Positions 1 through 7,524 of a stretch of 16,834 bases of DNA are shown in pieces. The notes below the pieces were generated by a model. That model made no database searches. It saw only the letters and a program-made list of their open reading frames with translations, and was not told the origin of the DNA. Source of the stretch: an uncultured Clostridium sp. (GTDB lineage Bacteria > Bacillota > Clostridia > TANB77 > CAG-508); contig CAMMMI010000035.1 in the NCBI GenBank assembly GCA_946497905.1, positions 1-16,834 on the forward strand, given 5' to 3'. The position numbers and the translations under genes were made by a program. Position 1 is the stretch's first letter. Each line of letters opens with the position of its first letter.

Positions 1-170
1 ATTGAACCGAAAAATACTATATTTATTGCTGTAATATGTCCATATAACTGTGAATTGTAACATTGCTTTATATAATTTTAATTTTTTTTATATAAATACT
101 GGACTTTTACTTTATTGTTGTGATATCATTAATAAAGTTCAAAAGATTAAGTTTTTAGGAGGTCTTCTAT

Positions 171-584
171 ATGATAAAATTAAATAAAAAAATATTAATA
201 ATATTAGTAATGTTAGCAAGTATATTACTTTTTTGGAATACATTTACATATGCTGTAGATTTGAATTCAATAGATGAAGATAATTCATCAAATACCTCAA
301 CAGATACAAATGTTGTATCAGAAGATGAAAATATGGTTGATGAAGATAATCAAGCTGATACAAATAATTCTGTTAATAGTGAAAATACAAACTCTAGTAA
401 TAATACATATTCTAATAACACTATGAATACTAATTCTGCTGATTCTACTACTACAGTAAGTAATGTGAACAGCACATCTGATACAGAACTAGGTATAACA
501 GAAATATTAACTATATTTCTAATTGTTATAGGTGTTTTACTTATATTACTTGCAATTGCAATTTTAATAAGATTAAAAAAATAA
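171..584 (+). CDS. Small membrane-anchored Asn/Ser/Thr-rich protein, unknown function
   Basis: This encodes 137 residues preceded by a good AGGAGG ribosome site about 8 bases before ATG. A basic N-terminus is followed by a hydrophobic segment (roughly residues 8-28) that reads as a signal peptide or membrane anchor. The middle (about 30-105) is low-complexity, rich in Asn, Ser, Thr, Asp and Glu, and has no cysteine. A second hydrophobic helix (about 110-133) is followed by a basic end, RLKK. This layout suggests an envelope protein with a flexible extracytoplasmic linker. No enzymatic motif is visible and I do not recognise the family. The next gene (880) has the same architecture but a different sequence. 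A hairpin terminator follows directly, so it is probably monocistronic. Confidence 0.75.
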   Translation: MIKLNKKILIILVMLASILLFWNTFTYAVDLNSIDEDNSSNTSTDTNVVSEDENMVDEDNQADTNNSVNSENTNSSNNTYSNNTMNTNSADSTTTVSNVNSTSDTELGITEILTIFLIVIGVLLILLAIAILIRLKK

Positions 585-599
585 AATTACCAATAAATG

Positions 600-632
600 A
601 CTCATTTTGATAATATTTCAAGTGAGTTTTTT
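600..632 (+). terminator. Rho-independent terminator after the 171-584 gene
   Basis: ACTCA (600-604) pairs with TGAGT (623-627). An inner TTGA/TCAA pairing extends the stem, and a T-run (628-632) follows. Confidence 0.7.
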
Positions 633-808
633 ATTTTGTGTTTTTTATAAGAAAATTTGATTTTTTATTCATAATTACATTTCAATTAATTTTATGTAAT
701 GTATATTTTTCTACATTTTTTTTATACTATTAATAAACAATTTTTTATGTTATTTGTTAACATGCTTATAATATAAAAAATTTGTACTTTTCGGAATTAA
801 ATATTTCG

Positions 809-852
809 GCACAATTGTGCAATCATTGCACATATCAAGGTAACTAGCCTTG
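809..852 (+). promoter_or_regulatory. Cluster of overlapping palindromes upstream of the 880 gene
   Basis: GCACAATTGTGC (809-820) is a perfect palindrome. Its right half also forms TGTGCAA-TCA-TTGCACA (816-832), so three similar half-sites lie in a row. CAAGG (836-840) then pairs with CCTTG (848-852) just before the ribosome site at 868-873. This looks like a repressor operator or 5'-UTR structure; the regulator is unknown. The rest of the 585-879 gap is AT-rich, with the terminator at 600-632 and a possible -10 box (TATAAT near 770). Confidence 0.4.
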
Positions 853-879
853 CATAAAAATATTATAGGAGGAAAAATT

Positions 880-1344
880 ATGAATAAGAAACTATTAATC
901 GGTTTAATTACTACTCTAGTTCTTGTTTTTTCATCTTCTTTGTGTTTTGCAAATGATGCTTTAAATGATGCTGCACACGGAGCTCAAAATGTTGTTGGTG
1001 GAGCTGAAAATGCAATTAAAGATACAATGAACGGTGTTACTGATGCAACAAAAAATATGACTAATAAAGCTGAAAACGGAATGAACAACATAACTAATTC
1101 TATGAAAGAAAATGGAGATAACAATAATACTAAAAAAGATACTAACAATGAAACAGCAAATAGAGATAACAATAATAATTATACAGCTGTAAGGACATCA
1201 GCAGAAGGAACAACAACATTTATGGGAATGAATGCAACAACTTGGACTTGGCTTATAATAGGTATAGCTGCAATTGCAATAATAGCTCTTGTTTGGTATT
1301 ACTCAGCTCAATTTGCAAATTCTAATTATAAGGATAGAGATTAA
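880..1344 (+). CDS. Secreted/membrane-anchored low-complexity protein, unknown function
   Basis: I start this at the ATG at 880 because AGGAGG lies 7 bases before it; an upstream in-frame ATG at 850 lacks such a site. The 154-residue product has an N-terminal signal-like segment (KKLLIGLITTLVLVFSSSLCFA, roughly residues 3-24) with a plausible signal-peptidase site after CFA. An Ala/Asn/Gly-rich stretch with repeated ENA/NGM/NMTN units (25-80) follows, then an Asn/Asp/Thr-rich linker. A C-terminal membrane helix (about 121-145) precedes a short charged tail. Like its neighbour at 171 it looks like a surface protein tethered at its C-terminus. The amphipathic AENAIKD/ATKNMTNKAENGM region resembles apolipoprotein-like or LEA-like helices, but that is only compositional. 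No function is assigned. Confidence 0.75.
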   Translation: MNKKLLIGLITTLVLVFSSSLCFANDALNDAAHGAQNVVGGAENAIKDTMNGVTDATKNMTNKAENGMNNITNSMKENGDNNNTKKDTNNETANRDNNNNYTAVRTSAEGTTTFMGMNATTWTWLIIGIAAIAIIALVWYYSAQFANSNYKDRD

Positions 1345-1360
1345 TATTTAAGTCCAATTC

Positions 1361-1412
1361 ATAACTTGTACAATATGGTTTTAATTTATTTATATCATAT
1401 TGTACAGGTTAT
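1361..1412 (+). other. Long hairpin in the 3' UTR of the 880 gene
   Basis: The 17-base arms 1361-1377 and 1396-1412 pair perfectly apart from one position. That position is a U-G wobble in a plus-strand RNA but a C-A mismatch in a minus-strand RNA, so it fits a plus-strand transcript. No T-run follows, so it may be a processing or stability element rather than a classical terminator. Confidence 0.5.
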
Positions 1413-1550
1413 CAATAAAAAAGATTTTAACAATGTCTTTTAATGTATTTTTCTTTATGTTATAATATTATATAAATTAAGGTATCCTTATTGAAAAATG
1501 ATATTTTTTTAGGCAAAATTTAAAAACTTAAGGAAGGAATGTAATTTATT

Positions 1551-2009
1551 ATGAACATAAAACTTATAGCAAAAAATCCAACTGCATATCATAACTACTT
1601 TATTGAAGATAAATTAGAAGCAGGAATTGTACTTTCAGGTACAGAGATAAAATCAATTAGAGCAGGGAAAGTCAATTTAAAAGATAGTTATGCAAATATA
1701 AAGAAAGGTGAAGCATATATCATAGGTATGCATATTAGTCCATATGAGCATGGAAACATATTTAACAAAGATCCTCTACGAGATAGAAAATTATTGTTAC
1801 ATAAAAAAGAAATTAACAAATTAATTGGATTGATAAAGCAAAAAGGCTTTTCTCTTATTCCTATATCTTTATATTTTAAAGATAGTTTGGTAAAAGTAGA
1901 ATTAGGCATAGGAAAAGGTAAAAAATTATATGATAAAAGACAAGATTTAGCTAAAAAAGATGCTAATAGGCAAATTCAAGCTAGCTTAAAAAATAAACAA
2001 TATACTTAG
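1551..2009 (+). CDS. smpB: SsrA-binding protein SmpB
   Basis: SmpB binds tmRNA (SsrA) and delivers it to stalled ribosomes for trans-translation. The 152-residue length matches the family. Hallmarks are an N-terminal AKNPTAYHNYFIEDKLEAGI region, the core LSGTEIKSIRAGKVNLKDSY (about residues 29-48) that contacts tmRNA, and the HISPYEHGN segment (about 61-69). The C-terminus has the basic KGKKLYDKRQDLAKKD tail, which becomes helical in the decoding centre. A purine-rich AGGAAGGA lies upstream, somewhat far from the ATG. The stop codon sits in the loop of a terminator shared with the convergent aldolase gene. No ssrA gene is seen in this window. Identification is firm. Confidence 0.97.
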   Translation: MNIKLIAKNPTAYHNYFIEDKLEAGIVLSGTEIKSIRAGKVNLKDSYANIKKGEAYIIGMHISPYEHGNIFNKDPLRDRKLLLHKKEINKLIGLIKQKGFSLIPISLYFKDSLVKVELGIGKGKKLYDKRQDLAKKDANRQIQASLKNKQYT

Positions 2010-2023
2010 TTTATATTGTTTAT
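1993..2023. terminator. Bidirectional terminator between smpB and the aldolase gene
   Basis: A perfect 12-bp stem (1993-2004 with 2012-2023) has a 7-base loop that contains the smpB stop codon. T-runs follow on the plus strand (after 2023) and on the minus strand (before 1993). Confidence 0.85.
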
Positions 2024-2042
2024 TTTTATCTAATAATAAAGT

Positions 2043-2972
2043 TTATATTTTATTACTTGAACCAAAAACATCTTTCATTTTATGTGATACAGTTTGCTTT
2101 ATTAATTCTCTTGCTGGAGTTAAATATTTTCTTGGGTCAAAAGCATTTGGTTCTTCATTAAATACTTTTCTTATTCCTGCTGTCATGGCTAGACGTAAAT
2201 CAGTATCAACATTAATTTTTGATACTCCTGATAAACTAGCTTCGTGTAACATTTCATCTGGTACACCTTTTGCACCTGGTATATCTCCCCCATATTTATT
2301 ACACATTTCAACTAGTTCTGGGATGACAGTAGACGCTCCATGTAACACTATTGGAGTATCTGGAATTCTATTTTTAATTTCTTTTAATATATCAAATCTT
2401 AATTTAGCTTCACCTTTAAATTTATATGCTCCATGGCTTGTACCAATAGCTATTGCCAAAGAATCACAACCTGTTCTTTTTACAAATTCTTCTGCTTGTT
2501 CTGGATCTGTGTACATAGCATCTTTTTCTGAAACATTTACATCATCTTCTATACCTGCTAATTTTCCTAATTCTGCTTCTACTACTACTCCTTTTGGATG
2601 AGCATAATCAACAACTTGTTTTGTTAATTTGATATTTTCTTCAAAATCATATTTTGATCCATCAATCATTACTGAAGTAAATCCCGCATCTATACACATT
2701 TTACAAGTTTCAAAATCTGGACCATGATCTAAATGTATAGCAATTGGTATTTCTGGATGTTCTTCTACTGCTGCTTCAATCATTTTCATTAAATATCCTA
2801 TTTTTGCATATTTTATTGCACTTGATGATGCTTGTAATATTACTGGAGATTGATTTTCCGCAGCTGCATCAACAATAGCTTGTATTATTTCCATATTATT
2901 TACATTAAATGCTCCTATTGCAAATTTTTCTTTCATTGATTTTTCAAACATTTCTTTTGTCGTTACTAACAT
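2043..2972 (-). CDS. fba: Class II fructose-1,6-bisphosphate aldolase
   Basis: This zinc-dependent cytoplasmic enzyme reversibly cleaves fructose 1,6-bisphosphate into dihydroxyacetone phosphate and glyceraldehyde 3-phosphate in glycolysis. The 309-residue length is normal. Visible motifs are the N-terminal GAFNVNN (20-26), HLDHG (80-84, with catalytic Asp82 and zinc ligand His83), EAELG (132-136), AIGTSHGAYK (zinc His180), VLHGAS (His211) and the phosphate-binding KINVDTDLR segment. GGAAGG precedes the ATG, and a promoter with TTGACA and TAAAAT boxes lies about 40-70 bases upstream. It appears monocistronic and ends at the shared bidirectional terminator. A tagatose-bisphosphate aldolase is possible within the same superfamily, but housekeeping Fba is more likely. 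Confidence 0.95.
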   Translation of the reverse strand: MLVTTKEMFEKSMKEKFAIGAFNVNNMEIIQAIVDAAAENQSPVILQASSSAIKYAKIGYLMKMIEAAVEEHPEIPIAIHLDHGPDFETCKMCIDAGFTSVMIDGSKYDFEENIKLTKQVVDYAHPKGVVVEAELGKLAGIEDDVNVSEKDAMYTDPEQAEEFVKRTGCDSLAIAIGTSHGAYKFKGEAKLRFDILKEIKNRIPDTPIVLHGASTVIPELVEMCNKYGGDIPGAKGVPDEMLHEASLSGVSKINVDTDLRLAMTAGIRKVFNEEPNAFDPRKYLTPARELIKQTVSHKMKDVFGSSNKI

Positions 2973-3011
2973 AATATCATCCTTCCTATTTTTAATTTAT
3001 ATCATATTGAT

Positions 3012-3040
3012 ATTTTATTTCTATTTTTTTTATATGTCAA
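3012..3040 (-). promoter_or_regulatory. Promoter of the aldolase gene
   Basis: On the minus strand TTGACA (3035-3040) and TAAAAT (3012-3017) are separated by exactly 17 bases, upstream of the aldolase ribosome site. Confidence 0.7.
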
Positions 3041-3075
3041 GAAAATATGAGAAGAAATTCTATTCCTTCTCATAT
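3038..3075 (-). terminator. Terminator of the DUF1540 gene
   Basis: A perfect 10-bp stem (3045-3054 with 3066-3075) is followed on the minus strand by TTTTCTTG. The stop codon of the DUF1540 gene is in the loop. The -35 box of the aldolase promoter starts immediately downstream. Confidence 0.8.
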
Positions 3076-3230
3076 TCATAACTTGCACACATTGATTCAT
3101 CTGGCTTTTTAGCTTCGTTTTTGTTTGAATTTGGTGTTACTTTTATTGCTTGCAAAGTACATATATTTCCATATTCTTCATTATATTTACAGTCTTTTAC
3201 AGAACAATGTATTTTTTGGTTTCCTTCCAT
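3060..3230 (-). CDS. DUF1540 domain protein
   Basis: This 56-residue cytoplasmic-type protein has the DUF1540 cysteine pattern: IHCSVKDCKYNEE (Cys9, Cys14), NICTLQAIKV (Cys24) and MCASY (Cys48). The four cysteines suggest a small metal-binding knuckle, a domain common in Clostridia, often as short stand-alone or tandem copies of unknown function. A strong GGAGG lies 6 bases before the ATG and a clear terminator follows. It lies just downstream of the peroxiredoxin 3' fragment on the same strand, so it may once have been co-transcribed with that gene; a redox or oxidative-stress link is only inference. The family call rests on the cysteine spacing and is fairly secure. Confidence 0.85.
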   Translation of the reverse strand: MEGNQKIHCSVKDCKYNEEYGNICTLQAIKVTPNSNKNEAKKPDESMCASYEYEKE

Positions 3231-3303
3231 ATTCTACCTCCAAAAAATATTTTTGTGGTATTAGTATGCGTACTTTTTTACAATTTATTCTTTCTAGTAA
3301 TAT

Positions 3304-3750
3304 TTATTTTTCACATGTTTTATTTTCACATTCTTTGGAAGGATTTTTAAAACTTAAATACCAACTAATTCCATTTCTGTTCTCTTGTATGTAGTTGTTT
3401 CTTTCTTGTAATTGCTCAAAAGTTTTTGGAATTGGCATTATTACTGGTTGATTTGGTAACCAGTTTGCAGGAGTAGAACTATTCATACAATCTGCCATTT
3501 GGAGTGCTTGAATTATTCTTATTATTTCTGGTATAAATCTTCCTATATTCATTGGATATATAAGTATTGTTCTTATTATTCCTTTATCATCTATTATAAA
3601 TACATTTCTTACTGTCTCTGTGTTACTTATGTCATTTGATATCATTCCGTATTTTCTTGCTATCTGTCCATTTCTGTCCGCTATAATGGGAAAAGATACT
3701 TTTATTCCAGTTTTGCAATAAATATCATACATCCATGCTAAATGTGAAGA
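3304..3750 (-). pseudogene. 1-Cys peroxiredoxin (Prx6/AhpC-TSA type), 3' fragment cut off by an integrated element
   Basis: This reads SSHLAWMYDIY followed by a complete Prx6-type C-terminal half: FPIIADRNGQIARKYGM, the VRNVFIIDDKG strand, RTILIYPMNIGR, and the C-terminal dimerisation region NSSTPANWLPNQPV. It lacks the N-terminal thioredoxin-fold part with the peroxidatic cysteine. That part lies about 12.8 kb away at 16561-16730 on the same strand and ends ...LLGLSVDSNSSH. Joining the two at TCTTCACAT (minus strand) gives SVDSNSSHLAWMYD with no gap. An ATG at 3732 could allow a 142-residue remnant to be made, but without the active-site cysteine it would not be a peroxidase. Confidence 0.9.
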
Positions 3751-3767
3751 GTTGGTAATGTTACCAA
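3742..3767 (+). other. Left attachment junction of the integrated element
   Basis: The core ATGTGAAGA (3742-3750) is repeated exactly at 16561-16569; beyond it, [G/A]TTG continues the match with one mismatch. Just inside the element is a perfect inverted repeat, TTGGTAA-TG-TTACCAA (3752-3767). The same TTGGTAA unit occurs inside the right end (16539-16545), as expected for recombinase-binding half-sites. Confidence 0.8.
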
Positions 3768-3776
3768 TTATACTCT

Positions 3777-5436
3777 TTATATGATTGTTGCGTTAATGGT
3801 TTGCCTTTTACAAGCCATTATATGCGCTCTCCGTATAAATTGCATATTATCTAATTGTTTTTTTACTATATTTAAATCTGAAAAATTAAAAAATATATAT
3901 ATGTTTTTAAACTCATCTAATTCTATCCTATCTACTAATTCAAATAATATTTGTTTGCTAGGCTTTTCAAATTTTAAAAAATCTTCAATGACTTTATCAG
4001 CTTTTTCTTTATTTTTATTTACTTGAATTTTATCTTGCAATAGTCTTATATGTTCTTGTATATTTGCTTTATCTTTTTTTAGTTTTTCTCTTTGTCTTAT
4101 AAAATCTCTTGAATATCTAAAATAGTCATCATTTGTTATAACTCCATTTACATTATCCATATACATTTTATCTAATTTTTTTGATATATCTTCTATTTTA
4201 TTTTTTATATTTGTTAATTTTTGTTCTTCTTTTTGAATAAGTTTGCTATAACCATCTTTATTTTTCTCATATATCTGCTTTAAAGCGGTTTTATCACAAA
4301 ATGTATTAACTATATCTTTTACATTATTAAGTACTTTATTTTCAAATTTATTATAATTATAATTACAAGTTTTGCATTTTTTATCTTTTCCTCGTGCCAA
4401 ACTACAATCTATGTATCCAATTTTATTAACTTTTCCTCGATAACAAATTCTAAGTTGTCTACCACAATTATGGCAAAAGATTAATCCTTTTAGCAGTTCA
4501 TCATGTTTTGGTGTAGATAAACTTTTTTTACTTTTTAGTATTTCTTGTGCTTTAATAAATACATCTTTTGAAATAATAGCCTCATGTGTATTTTCTACTC
4601 TTATATATTCACTTTTATTTTTTTGTTTTCGTTTTTTTACTTTATATGAAACATTCGCACTTTTATTTTGCACAGTATTTCCAATATAAGCCTCGTTTAC
4701 AAGCATTGCTCTTATGGTTTTAGGACTCCAAGTTTCTCTTTGATTTTTTAAATTAAAATATTTACTCGGAGGATCAATTCCTTCTTGATCTAAAATGTTT
4801 GATATTTTCTGTAAACCATTTCCTTGTAAATATAATTCAAATATTTTTTCTACTACATATGATACATTTTTATCAATTTCTAATTTATTTTTATGAATAA
4901 CACTTTTTTTATAGCCATAGGGAGCGAAACTTGCTAAATATTCTCCCTTTAATTCTTTTTCTCGTAAAACTCCTTTGATTTTTTTAGATATATCTTTTGC
5001 ATACATATCATTTATAATTGCCTTAAAAGGTGTTACATCATTATTTGTACTATCTAAAAAAGTATCTATTCCATCTAGTATTGAAACATATCTTACATTT
5101 TTTTCTGGAAAATAATTTTCTATATAATAACCTGTTTTAATATAATCTCTTCCAAGTCTTGATAAATCCTTTGTAACTACCATATTGATTTTTTTATTTT
5201 CAATATCTGTTATCATTCTGTTAAAATCAGGTCTATCAAAAGTAGTTCCGAGAGACACCATCATCTTTATATTCATCTACTAAAATAAGCTGATTTTCTT
5301 TTACATATCTTTTAAGTATATCTCTTTGATTTGAAATACTATCACTTTCTAGTTTATCTCCATCTTCACGAGATAAACGTATATATATTCCTACTTTAAA
5401 TGCTTTATTAATTGTATTTTGATTGCTAAAATTCAT
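3777..5436 (-). pseudogene. Large serine recombinase (TnpX/TndX type), frameshifted; likely the element's integrase
   Basis: Reconstructed length is about 552 residues, starting at the ATG at 5436, which has GGGGAGGTG just before it. Domain order is: resolvase domain with GIYIRLSRED (catalytic Ser22) and LSRLGRDY; recombinase domain (YGYKKS onward); zinc ribbon with CHNCGRQLRICY and CKTC; a long coiled coil; and a C-terminal FNFSDL region. The first 62 residues end ...KDDGVS and are then out of frame. One extra base, around 5250, separates them from GTTFDRPDFNRMI, which is exactly the expected continuation. The gene is therefore split into a 75-codon piece ending in a stop at 5236 and a 499-codon downstream frame. 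A sequencing error or programmed frameshift is possible, but no slippery site is evident. Confidence 0.9.
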
Positions 5437-5450
5437 TTGCACCTCCCCTA

Positions 5451-5472
5451 TTCTAGCAATCACCTGCTAGAA
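5451..5472 (-). promoter_or_regulatory. Inverted repeat next to the recombinase ribosome site
   Basis: TTCTAGCA (5451-5458) and TGCTAGAA (5465-5472) form a perfect 8-bp dyad with a 6-base spacer, directly upstream of the GGGGAGGTG site of the first recombinase. It could be an operator for autoregulation or an mRNA hairpin controlling translation. Confidence 0.4.
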
Positions 5473-5498
5473 AGATTATACGCTATTTACCTAAATCT

Positions 5499-5636
5499 TC
5501 AATGCTCTTTGCCATTTTCTATTAAATCTTTTAAGTATATTTCAAAGGTTCTTTCTATTTTAGCATTTATATTTTCTTTATCACTATTGAAAATGAAAAA
5601 TATTTTATCTTTAGCTTGTATATTATTTTCATTCAT
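5499..5636 (-). CDS. 45-residue protein upstream of the first recombinase, unknown
   Basis: This small gene starts with ATG after TAGGTGA and ends 62 bases before the recombinase start on the same strand, so the two are probably co-transcribed. The product has a short hydrophobic strand (KIFFIFNS), then a predicted helix, IERTFEIYLKDLIENGKEH. Its C-terminal half matches the pattern of the 47-residue protein encoded upstream of the second recombinase (12310-12453): both have an [I/F]-rich strand, K-E-N, and a terminal F-x-I-Y helix 13-14 residues from the end. Small proteins such as TnpW or excisionase-like factors often sit beside clostridial serine recombinases; that role here is inference. 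Too short for a firm family call. Confidence 0.6.
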   Translation of the reverse strand: MNENNIQAKDKIFFIFNSDKENINAKIERTFEIYLKDLIENGKEH

Positions 5637-5767
5637 AATCATTCACCTATGTAATTATTATTAAAATTTAATTTAAAAATGACTATTGTTTTAATTTAAA
5701 TTTATAATAAGATAACATATATTTTTTATTTGTATTAAAATAAGTACAGAAAAAGAAAAAAGGCTAC

Positions 5768-5815
5768 AAAAAAAGAACGAATATTGGTGTGGTAATTTTT
5801 CCTGTCCAATATTCG
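5768..5815 (-). terminator. Minus-strand hairpin terminator in the intergenic region
   Basis: CGAATATTGG (5778-5787) pairs perfectly with CCAATATTCG (5806-5815). On the minus strand the stem is followed by TTCTTTTTTT. No minus-strand gene is seen just upstream, so it may end an antisense or leader RNA from the oriT region. It would also keep such transcription out of the small gene at 5636. Confidence 0.55.
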
Positions 5816-5906
5816 CCAGCTTAGCATTTCCTTATGACGAAAATAGAAAATAAAGTATTAGTAAGATTTAGACTATAATTATAAATAGAATAACTACAAT
5901 AAAATC

Positions 5907-5947
5907 AAATAAAAGTTTAGATTTTATAAAAATCTATGCTTTTATTT
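5907..5947 (+). repeat. Long AT-rich hairpin upstream of oriT
   Basis: Nested arms AAATAAAAG (5907-5915) with CTTTTATTT (5939-5947), and AGATTTT with AAAATCT inside, form a near-continuous stem. It is the second of at least seven stem-loops between 5778 and 6159; the 5637-6199 stretch otherwise holds no gene. Confidence 0.5.
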
Positions 5948-5964
5948 GGTTTGCGTGGAAGTTT

Positions 5965-6027
5965 GAAACCGAGCAAGGTTTCATAGAGTCAAGAAAAATT
6001 TGAAAAAGTTTTTCTTGACTCTTTTTT
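5965..6027 (+). terminator. Stem-loop plus strong terminator upstream of the relaxase gene
   Basis: GAAACC (5965-5970) pairs with GGTTTC (5977-5982). It is followed by a 14-bp perfect stem (5985-5998 with 6009-6022) and a T-run to 6027. The layout could also act as an attenuator for transcription entering the mob gene from upstream. Confidence 0.6.
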
Positions 6028-6120
6028 AAAATAATTCGCTAGTCAAGCGAATTATTTTAAATCTAAAAAATGCAAGTAGCATTTTTTAGGCAAAGGGGTG
6101 TGGGGAAATGTAAATTTCCC
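6025..6120 (+). repeat. Three consecutive perfect hairpins before the nick region
   Basis: In order: a 16-bp stem with a 5-base loop (6025-6040 with 6046-6061); an 11-bp stem with a 5-base loop (6063-6073 with 6079-6089); and GGGAAAT/ATTTCCC (6103-6109 with 6114-6120). They probably belong to the oriT region or to the lagging-strand conversion of transferred single-stranded DNA. Confidence 0.6.
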
Positions 6121-6160
6121 TGCCATACGGACAAGCTTGCTTGTCTAGTATGTTAGACAA
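6103..6160 (+). other. Predicted oriT with nick site for the MobV relaxase
   Basis: GACAAGC-TT-GCTTGTC (6130-6145) is followed by TGTCTA-GTATGT-TAGACA (6142-6159). The second repeat places TAGTATG|TTA between the arms. This closely parallels the pMV158 MobM site TAGTGTG|TTA, which is also flanked by an inverted repeat. The predicted nick is between G6152 and T6153, 47 bases upstream of the relaxase ATG, the usual MOB-V arrangement. Confidence 0.65.
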
Positions 6161-6199
6161 AATAAATTTATCTTGAGCAAAGAAGGAGGTTCAAAGAAG

Positions 6200-7438
6200 A
6201 TGAGCTACGCAATAATAAGAAATAATAAATTAACAAGAGTTGATGCACAAGGGTCATATATTCACAATGATAGAAGGTCAAAAGGACATTCTAATAAAGA
6301 TATTGACCCTACAAGAACACATCTTAACTTTTGGTGTAAGAAAAATGAACTAACTTATATAAAAGAATTTGATAGAATGAAAAAAGAATATGATTTAAAA
6401 GGCAATATTAGGAGTAACAGCATTATAATGTGTGAAATGATGATTACATCAGATAATGCCTTTTTTGATAAAATTGTTTTAGAAGAAACAAAGAGATATT
6501 TTAAGGAAAGTTATAAATTTGTATGCAATTACAAAAATCTTGGAGAAAAGTACATAGTTTCTGCATCAGTACATTTAGATGAAACTACACCACATATGCA
6601 TTTAGTATATATACCTGTAATTCACACAAAAGATGAAGAAGGAAATGCAATAGATAAAATATGTGCAAGAGATTTTTGGAAAGGTCGAGATAGTTATAGA
6701 CAGTTACAAAATGCTTTTCACAAGTATGTAACATCAAAAGGCTTTTACTTAGAAAGAGGTCTGCCAGTGGAAGAAACAAAAGTAAAACACGAAAAAATCG
6801 AAAATTTAAAGAAATTAACAAATTTTGAAAATACTAAAAAAGCATTAAATAATATAAAATTAGAACTGCCAGAAATTCCAGAGTTAAAAAATATTAAGAA
6901 AGTTATGATTAATAGAGATGAAAAGATTATGAACGAAATTATAAAACCTCAAGACAATCTAATCACTCAACTACATCAAGAAAATATAGAGTTGCACAAA
7001 GAATTATCAAAACAAGCCGTAGTTGTTGAAGAAGCTGAAAGATACCAAAAAGAAAGAGATTCAATACTTGCTAATAATGAAGAATTACACAATACAGTAA
7101 AGCAACTTGAACATGAATATAGAAAGAAAAGTAATACTCTTGATATAAGATTTAATAATAGAAAACGAGAATTAGAACAAGAATTTGAAAATAAAGAAAT
7201 GGATATTAAATATGAATATAAAAACAAAATTAAATCATTAGAAAAAGAAAACAATCATTTACACAAAATTATAGATAAGTTATATGAAACTATTGATAAA
7301 TTTATCCATTGGATTTGTAAGAAATTTGATATGGGAGCTGAAGATAATTTAGTAAGGAATTTTCAAAAAGAAACTAATATTGTCTTAGATGCTGAAGAAC
7401 AACTAAAAAATGAAGAAAAGGAAAAAAATGGGATTTAG
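6200..7438 (+). CDS. mobV: MobV-family relaxase (Pre/MobM type)
   Basis: This relaxase would nick oriT and lead single-stranded transfer of the element through a helper's conjugation pore. The ATG at 6200 is chosen over an upstream TTG because AAGGAGG sits just before it; the product has 412 residues. Motif I contains YIHNDRRSKGHSN, with His22 at the position of the catalytic His22 of pMV158 MobM and followed by DIDPTRTHLNF. Motif III is HLDETTPHMHLVYIPV (125-140), the metal-binding histidine cluster. The C-terminal third (about 265-380) is a long Glu/Lys-rich coiled coil, typical for dimerisation. The predicted oriT lies directly upstream. The gene is intact, in contrast to the element's recombinases. 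Confidence 0.93.
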   Translation: MSYAIIRNNKLTRVDAQGSYIHNDRRSKGHSNKDIDPTRTHLNFWCKKNELTYIKEFDRMKKEYDLKGNIRSNSIIMCEMMITSDNAFFDKIVLEETKRYFKESYKFVCNYKNLGEKYIVSASVHLDETTPHMHLVYIPVIHTKDEEGNAIDKICARDFWKGRDSYRQLQNAFHKYVTSKGFYLERGLPVEETKVKHEKIENLKKLTNFENTKKALNNIKLELPEIPELKNIKKVMINRDEKIMNEIIKPQDNLITQLHQENIELHKELSKQAVVVEEAERYQKERDSILANNEELHNTVKQLEHEYRKKSNTLDIRFNNRKRELEQEFENKEMDIKYEYKNKIKSLEKENNHLHKIIDKLYETIDKFIHWICKKFDMGAEDNLVRNFQKETNIVLDAEEQLKNEEKEKNGI

Positions 7439-7475
7439 AAAGATAATCGAGACTATCGTAAAAGTGGATAGTGTA

Positions 7476-7495
7476 AATCGGATTTCCTTCCGATT
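7476..7495. terminator. Short hairpin between convergent mob and cargo operon
   Basis: AATCGGA (7476-7482) pairs with TCCGATT (7489-7495). T-runs are weak on both sides; a T-run lies just upstream of it on the minus strand. It is the only candidate for termination between the two convergent units. Confidence 0.35.
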
Positions 7496-7524
7496 GATAA
7501 CTTAAAAAAATTTAATATTTTTCA

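Noticed and set aside
1361..1412. tmRNA or tRNA gene near smpB
   Set aside because: The stretch is a simple AT-rich hairpin without tRNA-like arms or a CCA end; no tRNA or ssrA was found in the window.
2185..2601. 138-codon open frame on the plus strand
   Set aside because: It is antisense to the aldolase gene, which has full family motifs, a promoter and a ribosome site.
3125..3394. Hydrophobic plus-strand frames over the DUF1540 and peroxiredoxin regions
   Set aside because: They are shadows of AT-rich minus-strand genes and have no ribosome site or family resemblance.
5768..6159. CRISPR array
   Set aside because: The hairpins differ in sequence and there is no regular repeat-spacer spacing anywhere in the window.
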